The notes under the pieces: generated by a model
The model's input: only the letters and a program-made list of their open reading frames with translations
The model's database searches: none
Told to the model about the DNA's origin: nothing
Program-made: the position numbers and the translations under genes
From: Chromohalobacter canadensis
GTDB lineage: Bacteria; Pseudomonadota; Gammaproteobacteria; Pseudomonadales; Halomonadaceae
Length of the DNA stretch: 64,000 bases
Assembly (NCBI RefSeq): GCF_034479555.1
Contig: NZ_CP140151.1
Coordinates: forward strand, 868,001 to 932,000
Direction: 5' to 3'
In this document: in pieces, positions 54,787 to 63,384 of the stretch
How positions within the stretch are numbered: position 1 is the first letter of the stretch
Layout of the letters: every line of letters starts with the position of its first letter

Positions 54787-55716
54787 ATGAACCGACTAGG
54801 CAAGGCCTTGCCCCCGCTCGCCAGCCTGATGCCCTTCGAAGCCGCCGCGCGCCTGGAAAGCTTTTCCCGCGCCGCCGACGAGCTGCATCTCACCCAGGCC
54901 GCCGTCAGCCGCCAGATTCGCGCCCTGGAGGAAAACCTCGGCGTATCGTTATTCGAGCGTCGCAACCGGGGTGTCTTCCTCACCGCTGCCGGCCGCGAGT
55001 TTGGGCGCGCGGTGAGTACCGCTCTGGAGAACGTCGCCACGCATGCCAATACCTTGCGAGAGGAAGTGCATGACGGAGTGGTAGTGCTTTTCTGCCAGCT
55101 CTGCGAAGCCTTCTACTGGGTCATGCCGCGCCTCGCCGCGTTCAACCGGCAACACCCGGAAATCGAGGTACGCCTGGTGACCTCGACACGCCCCGTGGTC
55201 GAGCATCACGACTATTTCGACGTCGCGCTGCAGACGAGTGGGCGCCCCAGCGGCAGCCACGCGCTGTCCTTCACCGCATCCGACGAGATTTTCCCCATCT
55301 GCAGTCCCGACTATCTCGCCGCACAGCGCCACCCCATCACGCTGGCAAACCTCATCGAGCACCGTTTACTGCACCATAGAGCCGACGCACCGGACTGGTT
55401 CGAGTGGGATAGTTGGCTACGCGCCATGGGGAATTTCGTGCCTACCCTAGGAAACGGCATGATTTTCGATAGCTATCCACTGGTCCTCCAATCGGCGCTT
55501 GCCGGGCACGGTATCGCCCTGGGCTGGCGACGCACGGCCGAGCGCCTAGTGCAAAACGGCCAGCTCGTGCGCCCGGTCGATGCATCGTTACCGCTCAGCG
55601 ACGCGCTCTCGGTGTATACACGACAAGGGGCTCAATCGCGGGTGGAAACCCTGGCACTGCTGGACTGGCTGCAGCACGAATTCCATGCCGATCATGGCGG
55701 TGAGAGCGCCTTTTAA
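54787..55716 (+). CDS. LysR-family transcriptional regulator (GcvA-like)
   Basis: The 309-residue LTTR has an N-terminal helix-turn-helix (LESFSRAADELHLTQAAVSRQIRALEENLG, residues ~24-53) and a periplasmic-binding-protein-like effector domain. The 'PPLASLMPFEAAARLESFSRAA' opening is typical of the GcvA/AmpR-like branch. I start at 54787; an ATG eight codons upstream lacks a ribosome-binding site. The likely target is the divergent EamA gene. Confidence 0.87.
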   Translation: MNRLGKALPPLASLMPFEAAARLESFSRAADELHLTQAAVSRQIRALEENLGVSLFERRNRGVFLTAAGREFGRAVSTALENVATHANTLREEVHDGVVVLFCQLCEAFYWVMPRLAAFNRQHPEIEVRLVTSTRPVVEHHDYFDVALQTSGRPSGSHALSFTASDEIFPICSPDYLAAQRHPITLANLIEHRLLHHRADAPDWFEWDSWLRAMGNFVPTLGNGMIFDSYPLVLQSALAGHGIALGWRRTAERLVQNGQLVRPVDASLPLSDALSVYTRQGAQSRVETLALLDWLQHEFHADHGGESAF

Positions 55717-55725
55717 GGTGGGGTA

Positions 55726-56058
55726 TTACAACAAAGCGACGATCACCACGCCGACCGTGCCGCCGGTGAGGATCAGCGCCAGCAGCGCCCAGAGGCCATC
55801 GTTGGCCATCAGCGACAAGCCGAACATCATCAAGGCAAGCCCCGCGCCATTGGCCGAGAAAGGCACCACTTCCATCAGTGGCATCGCCAGGGCAATGAGA
55901 AAGCAGAAAAGCGCCACGAGATAGGTGCCAGCACGTTGGAAGGCCTTACCGCTCAAGCCGACACCTTGCGGTTGCCTTTGAGCAAGGACGATACCGATCG
56001 CACCGAAAATGATCGAAAGCAACTTCGGCGACGGCGAGACCTCGTATAGTGCCCTCAT
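55726..56058 (-). CDS. Short ExoD-like membrane protein
   Basis: The 110-residue protein has three hydrophobic segments. The C-terminal half (LIALAMPLMEVVPFSANGAG; LALMMFGLSLMANDGLWALL) matches the end of ExoD-family proteins. The first half (SPKLLSIIFGAIGIVLAQRQ) looks like the middle of ExoD, and the usual N-terminal half is absent, so the protein is about half the family length (~200). The start ATG follows GAGGGGAGTG. The long open frame upstream is antisense to hemN and is not part of it. Either a short paralog or a decayed gene. Confidence 0.55.
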   Translation of the reverse strand: MRALYEVSPSPKLLSIIFGAIGIVLAQRQPQGVGLSGKAFQRAGTYLVALFCFLIALAMPLMEVVPFSANGAGLALMMFGLSLMANDGLWALLALILTGGTVGVVIVALL

Positions 56059-56082
56059 CACTCCCCCTCGGATAGCAGGATC

Positions 56083-57471
56083 ATGAACCAAACGCAGGTC
56101 TTCGACCGTGCCCTGGTCAGCAAGTACGACTTCCCCGGGCCACGCTATACGTCCTACCCGACCGCACCGCAGTTCCATGAATCCTTCGCGAAGGACGACT
56201 ACCGGCAAGCCATCGAGACGAGCAACGGCGACCCGTTGCCCAAGCCATTGTCGGTCTATGTCCATATCCCGTTCTGCATGAGCCTGTGCTACTACTGCGC
56301 CTGCAACAAAATCATTACCCGGAAGGCCGAGAAAGCCGCCGAGTACCTTGATTACCTGCAGCGCGAGATCGCCCTGCAGGCCGAACTGTTCGACGCCGAC
56401 CGTCGGCTGACCCAGCTCCACCTGGGCGGCGGCACGCCGACCTACTTCACCGACGAGCAGCTCGCCGAGCTGATGGGCGCCTTGCGCCAGGCTTTTCGCT
56501 TCGATACCCGTAGTGCGCATGAGTTTTCCGTGGAAGTAGACCCGCGCACGGTCACGCCCGAACGGCTTCACGGCCTGCGGCAACTGGGCTTCAACCGCCT
56601 GAGCTTCGGGCTGCAGGATTTCGACCCGGACGTGCAGGCCGCCGTCAATCGCATCCAGAGCGAAGCCCAGGTCCGCGCTCTGGTCGAGGCGGCTCGCGAG
56701 GCCGATTTCGATTCGATCAGCGTCGACCTGATCTATGGCCTGCCACTGCAGACCGTGGAGAGCTTCGACGCCACGCTGAGCAAGGCCATCGACATCCGCC
56801 CGGACCGCATCGCCTCCTACAGCTATGCTCACCTGCCCAGCAGGTTCAAGGCGCAACGCTTGATTCGCCCCGAGCACATGCCGCCGCCGGAGCGCAAGCT
56901 GGAACTGCTTGAGCTGACCATCCAGCGCCTGACCGCCGCGGGTTACATCTACATCGGGATGGATCACTTCGCGCTGCCCGATGACGAACTCGCCCAGGCC
57001 CGCCAAAACGGCACCTTGCAACGCAACTTCCAGGGCTACTCCACGCATGCCGACTGCGACTTGATCGGCCTGGGTATCTCCGCCATCGGCAAGGTGGCCG
57101 ACAGCTACAGCCAGAATGCCAAGACGCTTTCCCGATACTATGCTTGCCTCGATGCCGACCGCCTGCCGGTCGAGCGCGGCTACCGACTCGATGACGATGA
57201 CCGCCTGCGCCGTGATGTGATCATGGCCCTGATGTGCCATGGCCGTATCGACATGGCACATTGCGAATGCCGCTACGATATCGAATTCGCTCGCTACTTC
57301 GCCGATTCGCTGGATCAGCTTTCCGGGCATATCGCCGATGGCCTGGTGGCGATAGAGGAAGGCACGGTGAGGCTATTGCCCCAGGGGAAACTGATGATGC
57401 GCAGCGTAGCCATGGCCTTCGACGCCTACTTGGGCGAGGGCCAGCGCGGCCTGTTTTCGAGAACCGTGTGA
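56083..57471 (+). CDS. hemN: Oxygen-independent coproporphyrinogen III oxidase
   Basis: The 462-residue radical-SAM enzyme decarboxylates coproporphyrinogen III to protoporphyrinogen IX under low oxygen. The cluster motif is C65-x3-C69-x2-C72 (PFCMSLCYYCAC). GGGTPTYF and the C-terminal HemN domain (YSTHADCDLIGLGISAIG) are present, and the length is normal. It is encoded near nirK, nnrS and an FNR-type regulator, consistent with anaerobic heme supply. A second, cysteine-less paralog is encoded at 61982-63283. Confidence 0.95.
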   Translation: MNQTQVFDRALVSKYDFPGPRYTSYPTAPQFHESFAKDDYRQAIETSNGDPLPKPLSVYVHIPFCMSLCYYCACNKIITRKAEKAAEYLDYLQREIALQAELFDADRRLTQLHLGGGTPTYFTDEQLAELMGALRQAFRFDTRSAHEFSVEVDPRTVTPERLHGLRQLGFNRLSFGLQDFDPDVQAAVNRIQSEAQVRALVEAAREADFDSISVDLIYGLPLQTVESFDATLSKAIDIRPDRIASYSYAHLPSRFKAQRLIRPEHMPPPERKLELLELTIQRLTAAGYIYIGMDHFALPDDELAQARQNGTLQRNFQGYSTHADCDLIGLGISAIGKVADSYSQNAKTLSRYYACLDADRLPVERGYRLDDDDRLRRDVIMALMCHGRIDMAHCECRYDIEFARYFADSLDQLSGHIADGLVAIEEGTVRLLPQGKLMMRSVAMAFDAYLGEGQRGLFSRTV

Positions 57472-57474
57472 CAC

Positions 57475-57948
57475 ATGGAATACTACTTTCTGGCCCGGGT
57501 CGTGCATGTGCTGGCCGTCGTGCTATGGATCGGCGGCGTAGCGATGGTGACCACCGTCCTGCTACCGGCAGTGAAGCGCTTCAAAAGCGATACGGAGCGC
57601 GTGGCATTCTTCGAGAAAGTGGAAGCACGCTTTGCCTGGCAGGCACGCATCACCACCTTGCTGGCGGGACTCAGCGGTTTCTACATGCTGGATGTCGTCG
57701 GCTGGCAGCGCCTGACGATGATCGAGTACTGGTGGATTCACGCCATGATCGTGGTGTGGCTGATTTTCACGCTGATGCTGTTCGTGTTCGAGCCGCTATT
57801 CCTGCACCGCTGGCTCCATGCACGCGCCGAACGCGCCCCCGGATCCACGTTTCGGCTCGTCCAGGGGCTGCACTGGTTCCTGCTCGTCATCAGCCTGATT
57901 ACGATCGCGGGGGCGGTGGCAGGTAGCCACGGCTGGTTCTGGATATGA
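57475..57948 (+). CDS. Four-helix integral membrane protein, CopD-like
   Basis: The 157-residue protein has four hydrophobic segments and spaced histidines in or near helices (ARVVHVLAVVLWIGG; WWIHAMIVVW; GLHWFLLVISL), reminiscent of CopD/DUF2269-type or heme-binding membrane proteins. It starts 3 bp after the hemN stop, so it is coupled to hemN. Together with nnrS next door, a role in heme or nitrogen-oxide metabolism is possible. I do not recognise a precise family. Confidence 0.7.
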   Translation: MEYYFLARVVHVLAVVLWIGGVAMVTTVLLPAVKRFKSDTERVAFFEKVEARFAWQARITTLLAGLSGFYMLDVVGWQRLTMIEYWWIHAMIVVWLIFTLMLFVFEPLFLHRWLHARAERAPGSTFRLVQGLHWFLLVISLITIAGAVAGSHGWFWI

Positions 57949-57992
57949 ACATCCCAGACGGCAATGGGTTTCACCATATTCCGAGCTTGCAT

Positions 57993-59240
57993 TCAGCCGG
58001 GGCGCCCGTCAGCGCGTGGTCGGCTCAGGATCGGCCAGTAGATAAGCACGAAAAGTAGAAAAGCAACCACCCAGGCCACTGCCGAGACGGTGAGCGCAGG
58101 ATAGGCCAGTTGCGGCACGAAGGCCCCAATCACTCGCACCGCCCCCGCAGTGATGACAGCGATATAGATCCATATCGCCAAACGCGGCAGACGCATTGGC
58201 CGCCCCGTATGCCCCACCGCTACACGGGTCATCACGCCCAGTATCAAGGTACCGCCTGCTCCGGCCCCCATCGCGTGCATCCAGACACTGGGAGATAGCG
58301 CCAACCAAGGCGTCATCGCCTTGAGAAGCAGGGCAACGACAATCCAGGCCATGGCAAAGTGAAGAATCCATATGAGGGGCTCCCCCGAGGCCTTCCAACC
58401 CCGCCAAGCATGGAGTCGCCAACCATTGACGAGTGCGGCGAACAATGCCATGAGGCTGGTTAGCACGGAAAACGGCATCGCCAAGTCGACCGGCAGTATA
58501 GCGACCATACTCCAGAAGGCCGCACGATCCAGCGCCTCCGAGCGTCTCACCTGGGTGGGGTCCTTGCCCTGCATGCGTAGCCAGTTGGCAGTGAACGCCG
58601 GTGTGATCCGACCGCCGATTACGACCATGAGCGTGGCAATCAGATCCAGCGCCAGGATTTCACCCAGCCGTCCCCCGCCAAGCCAGAGCCCACTGAACCC
58701 CAGGTGCATCAACAGGTTGGCTCCGGTGAGCAGGGAAAGCAGCGCAACCAGCACCAGATTGCGGTAATTGCCATGCCGCAGCAGTACTCGCGCGACATAG
58801 GCCGCCATTGCCGGCAGGAAGGCCAGGTCGATCGCCGCGACCAGCCACAGCGGCAGCCAGCCCGACAGCCACATTGCCGCCCGCCCCGCTGTCCATAGCA
58901 GAATCAACGCCAGCAGGCCGCCACTCTTCAGAGGCGACGCTCCCGTCCAGTTGCACATCGCGGTGAGCAGGAAGCCCGCGATGGCCGCCGGCACCATGCC
59001 GAAGAGCAGTTCGTGCGCATGCCACTGGATTGGATTCACGCCCAGCGGTAGGGGCAGCCCGCCGAACAGGAAGGCGACCCATGCCGCCACCAGGCCCGCC
59101 GCGTAGAGCGCGGTGAGCAGGAAGAAAGGCCGGAACGCAAAGGCGAGCAGCACGGGGCCGTCGTCATGGCGGAGGCTGGTCGTGTCATTCATGGCCCGGA
59201 TGCTCCCGATTGAAATGATTGGCGTGGCCGTATCAGGCAT
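57993..59240 (-). CDS. nnrS: NnrS-family heme/Cu membrane protein
   Basis: The 415-residue polytopic protein (about twelve helices) has NnrS hallmarks: AFAFRPFFLLTALYA, NPIQWHAHELLFGMVPAAIAGFLLTA and VMTRVAVGHTGRPM. NnrS is linked to nitric oxide tolerance and denitrification. I keep the start at 59240 because GGGGGAG lies 7 nt upstream; another ATG at 59192 (MNDTTSL) has a weaker site. It converges on the CopD-like gene. Confidence 0.9.
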   Translation of the reverse strand: MPDTATPIISIGSIRAMNDTTSLRHDDGPVLLAFAFRPFFLLTALYAAGLVAAWVAFLFGGLPLPLGVNPIQWHAHELLFGMVPAAIAGFLLTAMCNWTGASPLKSGGLLALILLWTAGRAAMWLSGWLPLWLVAAIDLAFLPAMAAYVARVLLRHGNYRNLVLVALLSLLTGANLLMHLGFSGLWLGGGRLGEILALDLIATLMVVIGGRITPAFTANWLRMQGKDPTQVRRSEALDRAAFWSMVAILPVDLAMPFSVLTSLMALFAALVNGWRLHAWRGWKASGEPLIWILHFAMAWIVVALLLKAMTPWLALSPSVWMHAMGAGAGGTLILGVMTRVAVGHTGRPMRLPRLAIWIYIAVITAGAVRVIGAFVPQLAYPALTVSAVAWVVAFLLFVLIYWPILSRPRADGRPG

Positions 59241-59332
59241 TGGATGTCTCCCCCTCCCCGGACATGCCTTCGAATAGCACAGGATGAAGCCATGGAAAGC
59301 TCAGCGTTTCGTCTGCGTCTCCAAACCCGCGA

Positions 59333-59587
59333 GTAGCCACCCGCCGGAAAGCGCGCCCTGACGGCGGGCTTGTCCGCTACGGCAACCAGCGCCCGGGTAT
59401 GTCCGAGCAGCGCTTGCAGGAACAGCTGCAATTCAATGCGCGCCAGGGGCGCCCCCAGGCAGACATGAACACCGCCGCCATACAACAGATTCAGATCTGG
59501 ATCGCGATCCAGCCGGAACTCATCCGGATCGCCGAATACCGCCTCGTCTCGATTGGCCGAGCCCCACAGCAGGGTAAGGCCATCAGA
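59333..59587 (-). pseudogene. Cytochrome P450 C-terminal remnant
   Basis: On the reverse strand the translation reads GSANRDEAVFGDPDEFRLDR, then YGGGVHVCLGAPLARIEL, which is the P450 heme-binding signature (FGxGxHxCxGxxLA) with its normal upstream region. An in-frame stop lies just before it (TGA at 59588-59590) and the I-helix and rest of the P450 are absent, so only ~85 residues remain. The continuing frame after 59333 is not P450-like. This is a decayed gene fragment next to nnrS. Confidence 0.75.
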
Positions 59588-59609
59588 TCAGAACGAGCGC
59601 GCAGGAGCC

Positions 59610-59623
59610 TTGACTTTAGTCAG
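59610..59623. promoter_or_regulatory. FNR/ANR-like box in a gene-free stretch
   Basis: TTGACTTTAGTCAG matches 9 of 10 positions of the TTGAC-N4-GTCAA palindrome. It lies in the 59588-59973 gap, which otherwise has no convincing gene. The target is unclear: nnrS is on one side, beyond the P450 remnant, and the SirB2 gene on the other. Confidence 0.4.
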
Positions 59624-59973
59624 GGCAAGTCATGCGATACCGTCCCGCGCGTTGACTACCCCATCCATCCTGTCGTCTCCGGGGCAGGCCGGGATGACTG
59701 GGCACAATGATCGCGACGCGCCAACCGCTCCAGTCATTTGCCCAGGCGACCCTGCTGCGCCAGCCCTTCCTCTAGCCCCAGGGTCAAGATGATGTCAAGA
59801 TCCTCGACCATCAGCGAGATGCGACGCCCCTCGAGGGTGTCGAACCGCCGTCGGCCCGTTCGAGGGCGTGACGTATGGCTTGCCACTCCACTGGCTGCGC
59901 GCCATGCTGTCGTGCAACGCTCCCCCCCTGACATGACATGCTGGAAGGCGGCCATTTCCTGGTGGAGGTCCGC

Positions 59974-60363
59974 GTGGACTATTCCCTGATCAAGCAACTC
60001 CACATCACCGCCGCTGCTCTCAGTCTGGCGCTATTCAGCCTGCGCGCCTGGTGGTCGGTAAGGGAGTCGCCGCGACGTCGGCAGCGCTGGGTGAAGGTGT
60101 TGCCGCATCTAATCGATACGGTACTGCTGGCGGCGGGTATCACACTGATGGTCATGTCGAAAGCCTGGCCTACCCAGCAACCGTGGCTGGCGGCCAAGCT
60201 GATCGGCCTGGTGGCCTACATCGTCGTTGGCACCCTGGCCATCAAGCGCGGCAGGACAGCGACCCTTCGCGCCGTGGCGTCACTCGTAGCCATCGTCATC
60301 TTCCTGTACATCGTCGGCGCGGCGATGAACCACCATCCACTTTCCTGGCTGGCAGGTGTCTGA
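59974..60363 (+). CDS. SirB2-family membrane protein
   Basis: The 129-residue protein has four hydrophobic segments and the SirB2 pattern (LIKQLHITAAALSLALFSLR; LPHLIDTVLLAAGITLM; NHHPLSW). The start is GTG 59974, with GGAGG 5 nt upstream; the open frame begins 12 codons earlier without a site. Function of SirB2 proteins is unknown. Confidence 0.8.
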   Translation: MDYSLIKQLHITAAALSLALFSLRAWWSVRESPRRRQRWVKVLPHLIDTVLLAAGITLMVMSKAWPTQQPWLAAKLIGLVAYIVVGTLAIKRGRTATLRAVASLVAIVIFLYIVGAAMNHHPLSWLAGV

Positions 60364-60430
60364 GACTTCGTCGCCATGCCGACGCCGGCGCCCCTCGCGA
60401 ACACGCGGTCGAACCCTCGAAGCGGGCTCC

Positions 60431-60444
60431 TTGAGACGAATCAA
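60431..60444. promoter_or_regulatory. FNR/ANR-like box upstream of nirK
   Basis: TTGAGACGAATCAA matches 9 of 10 positions of TTGAT-N4-ATCAA and lies 73 bp before the nirK start, a fitting position for activation around -41.5. Confidence 0.55.
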
Positions 60445-60517
60445 TAATGGGCGCCCTTCGCGATGCTAACGTGGAGCGTATTTCAAGATTGTCCCAGCAG
60501 GGCAAGGATAAGACCTC

Positions 60518-61903
60518 ATGAATAGAGTTCCCCGTCGGTTGATTGCTGGCATGCTTGTGCTGTTGACCGGACTGGCGTGCGCAACCGGCTTCGCGTCGTC
60601 CGAGGGCGAGTCGGTTCCCGGCGATGCGACGCCGGACGTGAGCTACACGCTGCGTACCGCGCTCACTGACGGCCGATTGGCATTCGTCGGCGCCACCGGC
60701 TCCATAAAGGGGCAGGTCAATCCCGACCTGAACGCTCCCGAGGGCGCCATCGTCCGGATCAAGCTGATCAATGGGGACGGAGTCATCCACGACATCGTGG
60801 TACCCGAGTTCGGTGCCGATTCGGGAAAGATCAGCACCCGGGGGGCGGCGGCCACGATCGTCTTCAAGGCCGACAGGAACGGGACCTTCACGTACTACTG
60901 CTCGCTGCCCGGCCACAAGGCGATGGGTATGCTCGGCCGCCTTGTCGTTGGCGAAGCACGGGAAGCGTTGGCTGACGACACGGGCACCATCGCGCAGGAC
61001 CCCACGGCGGTGGGCCAGCCGGTCGGCACGCGCGCGCCTCGGCATGTCACGCTTGACCTGGAAACCAGCGAGGTCGTCGGCCGGCTTGCCGATGGCTCCA
61101 GCTACAGCTACTGGACCTTCGATGGCAAGGTGCCCGGCCCCCTGCTGCGTGTGCGGGTCGGCGACCGGGTGACCGTCAACCTGAGCAACGACGAGCGCAG
61201 CGAACATGTTCATTCGATCGACCTGCATGCCGCCACCGGCCCCGGCGGCGGCGCAGCGGTCACGCAGGTTGCCCCGGGTCAAACCAGGCACTTTACCTTC
61301 AAGGCCCTGGCACCGGGGCTCTATGTCTATCACTGCGCCACGCCGATGGTCGCTCAGCATATCGCCAACGGCATGTACGGCATGATCCTGGTCGAGCCCG
61401 AAGGCGGTCTGCCGCCGGTGGACAGGGAGTTCTATGTCATGCAGGGCGAGCTCTACACCCGCGAACGCCACGGCAGCCCAGGACTACAGGAGCTATCGCT
61501 CGACAAGCTGCTCGACGAGCGTCCCGAGTATTTCACGTTCAACGGCGCGGTGGGCGCCCTGACCGAAACCCACGAGCTGCAAGCCCAGGTCGGCGATACC
61601 GTGCGCATCTTCTTCGGCGTCGGCGGCCCCAACGCGACATCGAGCTTTCATGTGATCGGCGAGACATTCGACAGGGTTTACAGCCAGGGGTCGTTGACCA
61701 GCCCGCCATTGACCGACGTGCAGACCACGACGGTCGCCCCGGGCGGCGCCGTCATGGTCGAATTCAAGGTCGACTACCCGGGCAGGTACAAGCTTGTCGA
61801 TCACGCTCTGGCCCGGGTCGAGAAAGGCCTCGTGGGCTTTCTGACGGTGCACGGCGACAGCAACGACGAGATCTTCCAGGCCCCGCACGATCTCGCGCAT
61901 TGA
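60518..61903 (+). CDS. nirK: Copper nitrite reductase with an N-terminal cupredoxin domain
   Basis: The 461-residue periplasmic protein has a signal peptide (to ~residue 26). A type-1 copper cupredoxin domain (~40-145) has ligands H91, C128, H133 and M138. The NirK core follows: type-1 ligands H232, H272-adjacent C273, H281, M286; type-2 ligands H237, H272 and a later His in SSFHVIG; catalytic Asp D235. NirK reduces nitrite to nitric oxide. The N-terminal fused cupredoxin, as known from Hyphomicrobium-type NirK, probably acts as a tethered electron donor. An FNR-like box lies upstream. Confidence 0.92.
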   Translation: MNRVPRRLIAGMLVLLTGLACATGFASSEGESVPGDATPDVSYTLRTALTDGRLAFVGATGSIKGQVNPDLNAPEGAIVRIKLINGDGVIHDIVVPEFGADSGKISTRGAAATIVFKADRNGTFTYYCSLPGHKAMGMLGRLVVGEAREALADDTGTIAQDPTAVGQPVGTRAPRHVTLDLETSEVVGRLADGSSYSYWTFDGKVPGPLLRVRVGDRVTVNLSNDERSEHVHSIDLHAATGPGGGAAVTQVAPGQTRHFTFKALAPGLYVYHCATPMVAQHIANGMYGMILVEPEGGLPPVDREFYVMQGELYTRERHGSPGLQELSLDKLLDERPEYFTFNGAVGALTETHELQAQVGDTVRIFFGVGGPNATSSFHVIGETFDRVYSQGSLTSPPLTDVQTTTVAPGGAVMVEFKVDYPGRYKLVDHALARVEKGLVGFLTVHGDSNDEIFQAPHDLAH

Positions 61904-61981
61904 GGGCCGATCATCGACTGCCGGCAGATCCCTCTCCAGGACGACGGCACAATCTGCACCATAGCAACTTATTGGCGCCGA

Positions 61982-63283
61982 TCAGATCATCTGCAAGTAT
62001 CGGGGCCGCGGATCGCCGAAGGCGCCGTCGAAGATCATGGCGAGACGGTTCGTCAGCAACCGTCCCGATGGCGTCAGCGTCATGCTATCGCGTCGGATAT
62101 CGACCAGGCCATCGCCGGCCATCTCCTGCAGGGCCTGCAACTCCGGCGCAAAATAGTTGCGGAATACGATGCGATGACGTTTCTCGATAGTCGCATAACG
62201 TACGCTGCCCCTTGCCATGAGGTGCTGGATGACATCGTTCCTCACCCGATCATCGGCGTTCAGCTCATAGCCCCGGCAGACGGCCAGCTCACCGGCATCC
62301 AGGCGGGCGTGATAGTCCGACAGTTCCCGTGCATTCTGGTAGTACCCATCGGCGACATGGCTGATCGCACCGGCCCCGAGCCCGATACAGTCGGTCTCAT
62401 GCTCGAGTTCATCGCGACACGCGCTGATCGACGAGTCGTTTGCCAGTAGAAAGCGCCCCGTGCCTGCATGCTCGTACCCCTCCCGGGCCAGTCGCTCCAC
62501 GCCCTGTGCAAGGAGGCCCAGGGTGGCATGGCGCATGGGCGTGCCGCTCTGATCGCCGGCTGCCGAAGCGCCGGGAAACCCTGGCCAGGCGACTGTGCAG
62601 CGGCCTGCTTCGCGAGACAGACTGATACGCTCTGGGCGCAGGCATACCAGGCCTTCGAGCAGTGCCGAGAAACCCGCTGACGTCCGCCCAGGCAGTCGCA
62701 GCCCCAGCTCGACAGTGGGCGGGTGAAGATAAGCGGGGCGAGCCGTGGATTTGATCTCGAGCAAGCGATCCACCGCCGAGGCCCTGGCGCCCTGCATATC
62801 GATAGCGAGCCGGTTGAAGCCCAGGGCAATCAGATCGGTCAGGCGCTGCGGTGACAGACCGTTCGGACCGATGCGCAGCGCAAAGACCCTGTCGCGGCTG
62901 CGCTTCAGCCCGAAATGGCGATGCAGCTCGGTAAGCAGGCCGGCCAACTGGTCGTCGTCAAGACGCCTCACTCCACCCCCGGCCAGAACAAGCCGCTCGA
63001 TTCGACGATCGTCATCGAACAGGCTTCCCTGAATTGCCATTTCACGCTTGAGACAAGCCAGGTAACGAGTCGCCCCGTCGGCCTCGTGCCCCAACCCGGC
63101 GGGCACATGAACATGGACCGTCAATGGCTTGGGGATGGGGTCTTCGTTGCTGCCATGCGCCGCCAGCCGGTAATCGGCTACCGTGAGCTTTTCAGGAAAG
63201 CGGACCAGGCCGGGAAAGATCCCGTAGTCCGGAGCCGGCCGATCATGCTTGTCCAGGAGAACGGGATCGAGGGAGCGGGTCAT
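61982..63283 (-). CDS. HemN-like protein without radical-SAM cysteines
   Basis: The 433-residue protein is collinear with HemN over its length (DPIPKPLTVHVHVPAG; ERLVLAGGGVRRLDDDQL; NRLAIDMQGA; ETDCIGLGAGAISHVADGYYQNA). Where HemN has PFC-x3-C-x2-C, this protein has PAGLGHEADGATRY, with the motif deleted (about 15 residues shorter). It cannot bind the usual [4Fe-4S] cluster. It keeps a full reading frame, so it may have a heme/porphyrin-binding role. An FNR-like box lies 60 bp upstream; nirK and an FNR-family gene flank it. Confidence 0.82.
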   Translation of the reverse strand: MTRSLDPVLLDKHDRPAPDYGIFPGLVRFPEKLTVADYRLAAHGSNEDPIPKPLTVHVHVPAGLGHEADGATRYLACLKREMAIQGSLFDDDRRIERLVLAGGGVRRLDDDQLAGLLTELHRHFGLKRSRDRVFALRIGPNGLSPQRLTDLIALGFNRLAIDMQGARASAVDRLLEIKSTARPAYLHPPTVELGLRLPGRTSAGFSALLEGLVCLRPERISLSREAGRCTVAWPGFPGASAAGDQSGTPMRHATLGLLAQGVERLAREGYEHAGTGRFLLANDSSISACRDELEHETDCIGLGAGAISHVADGYYQNARELSDYHARLDAGELAVCRGYELNADDRVRNDVIQHLMARGSVRYATIEKRHRIVFRNYFAPELQALQEMAGDGLVDIRRDSMTLTPSGRLLTNRLAMIFDGAFGDPRPRYLQMI

Positions 63284-63342
63284 TTAGATTACCAGAGCGA
63301 GTATATCCAGACTCACTCTAGCGCCCGCTGCGGGCGGCCAGG

Positions 63343-63356
63343 TTGACTGAAGTCAC
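63343..63356. promoter_or_regulatory. FNR/ANR-like box upstream of the HemN-like gene
   Basis: TTGACTGAAGTCAC matches 9 of 10 positions of TTGAC-N4-GTCAA and lies ~60 bp upstream of the start of the cysteine-less HemN paralog, just after the end of the FNR-family gene. Confidence 0.5.
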
Positions 63357-63384
63357 GCCGTCACGCGATGCATCCCGCTCGCGC

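Noticed and set aside
56059..57330. N-terminal extension of the ExoD-like frame on the - strand
   Set aside because: Antisense to hemN throughout; only the part after 56058 looks like a protein.
59734..60003. An 89-codon frame on the - strand, whose end reads somewhat protein-like
   Set aside because: It overlaps the SirB2 ribosome-binding site and start, and I recognise no family; it may be another remnant but cannot be supported.
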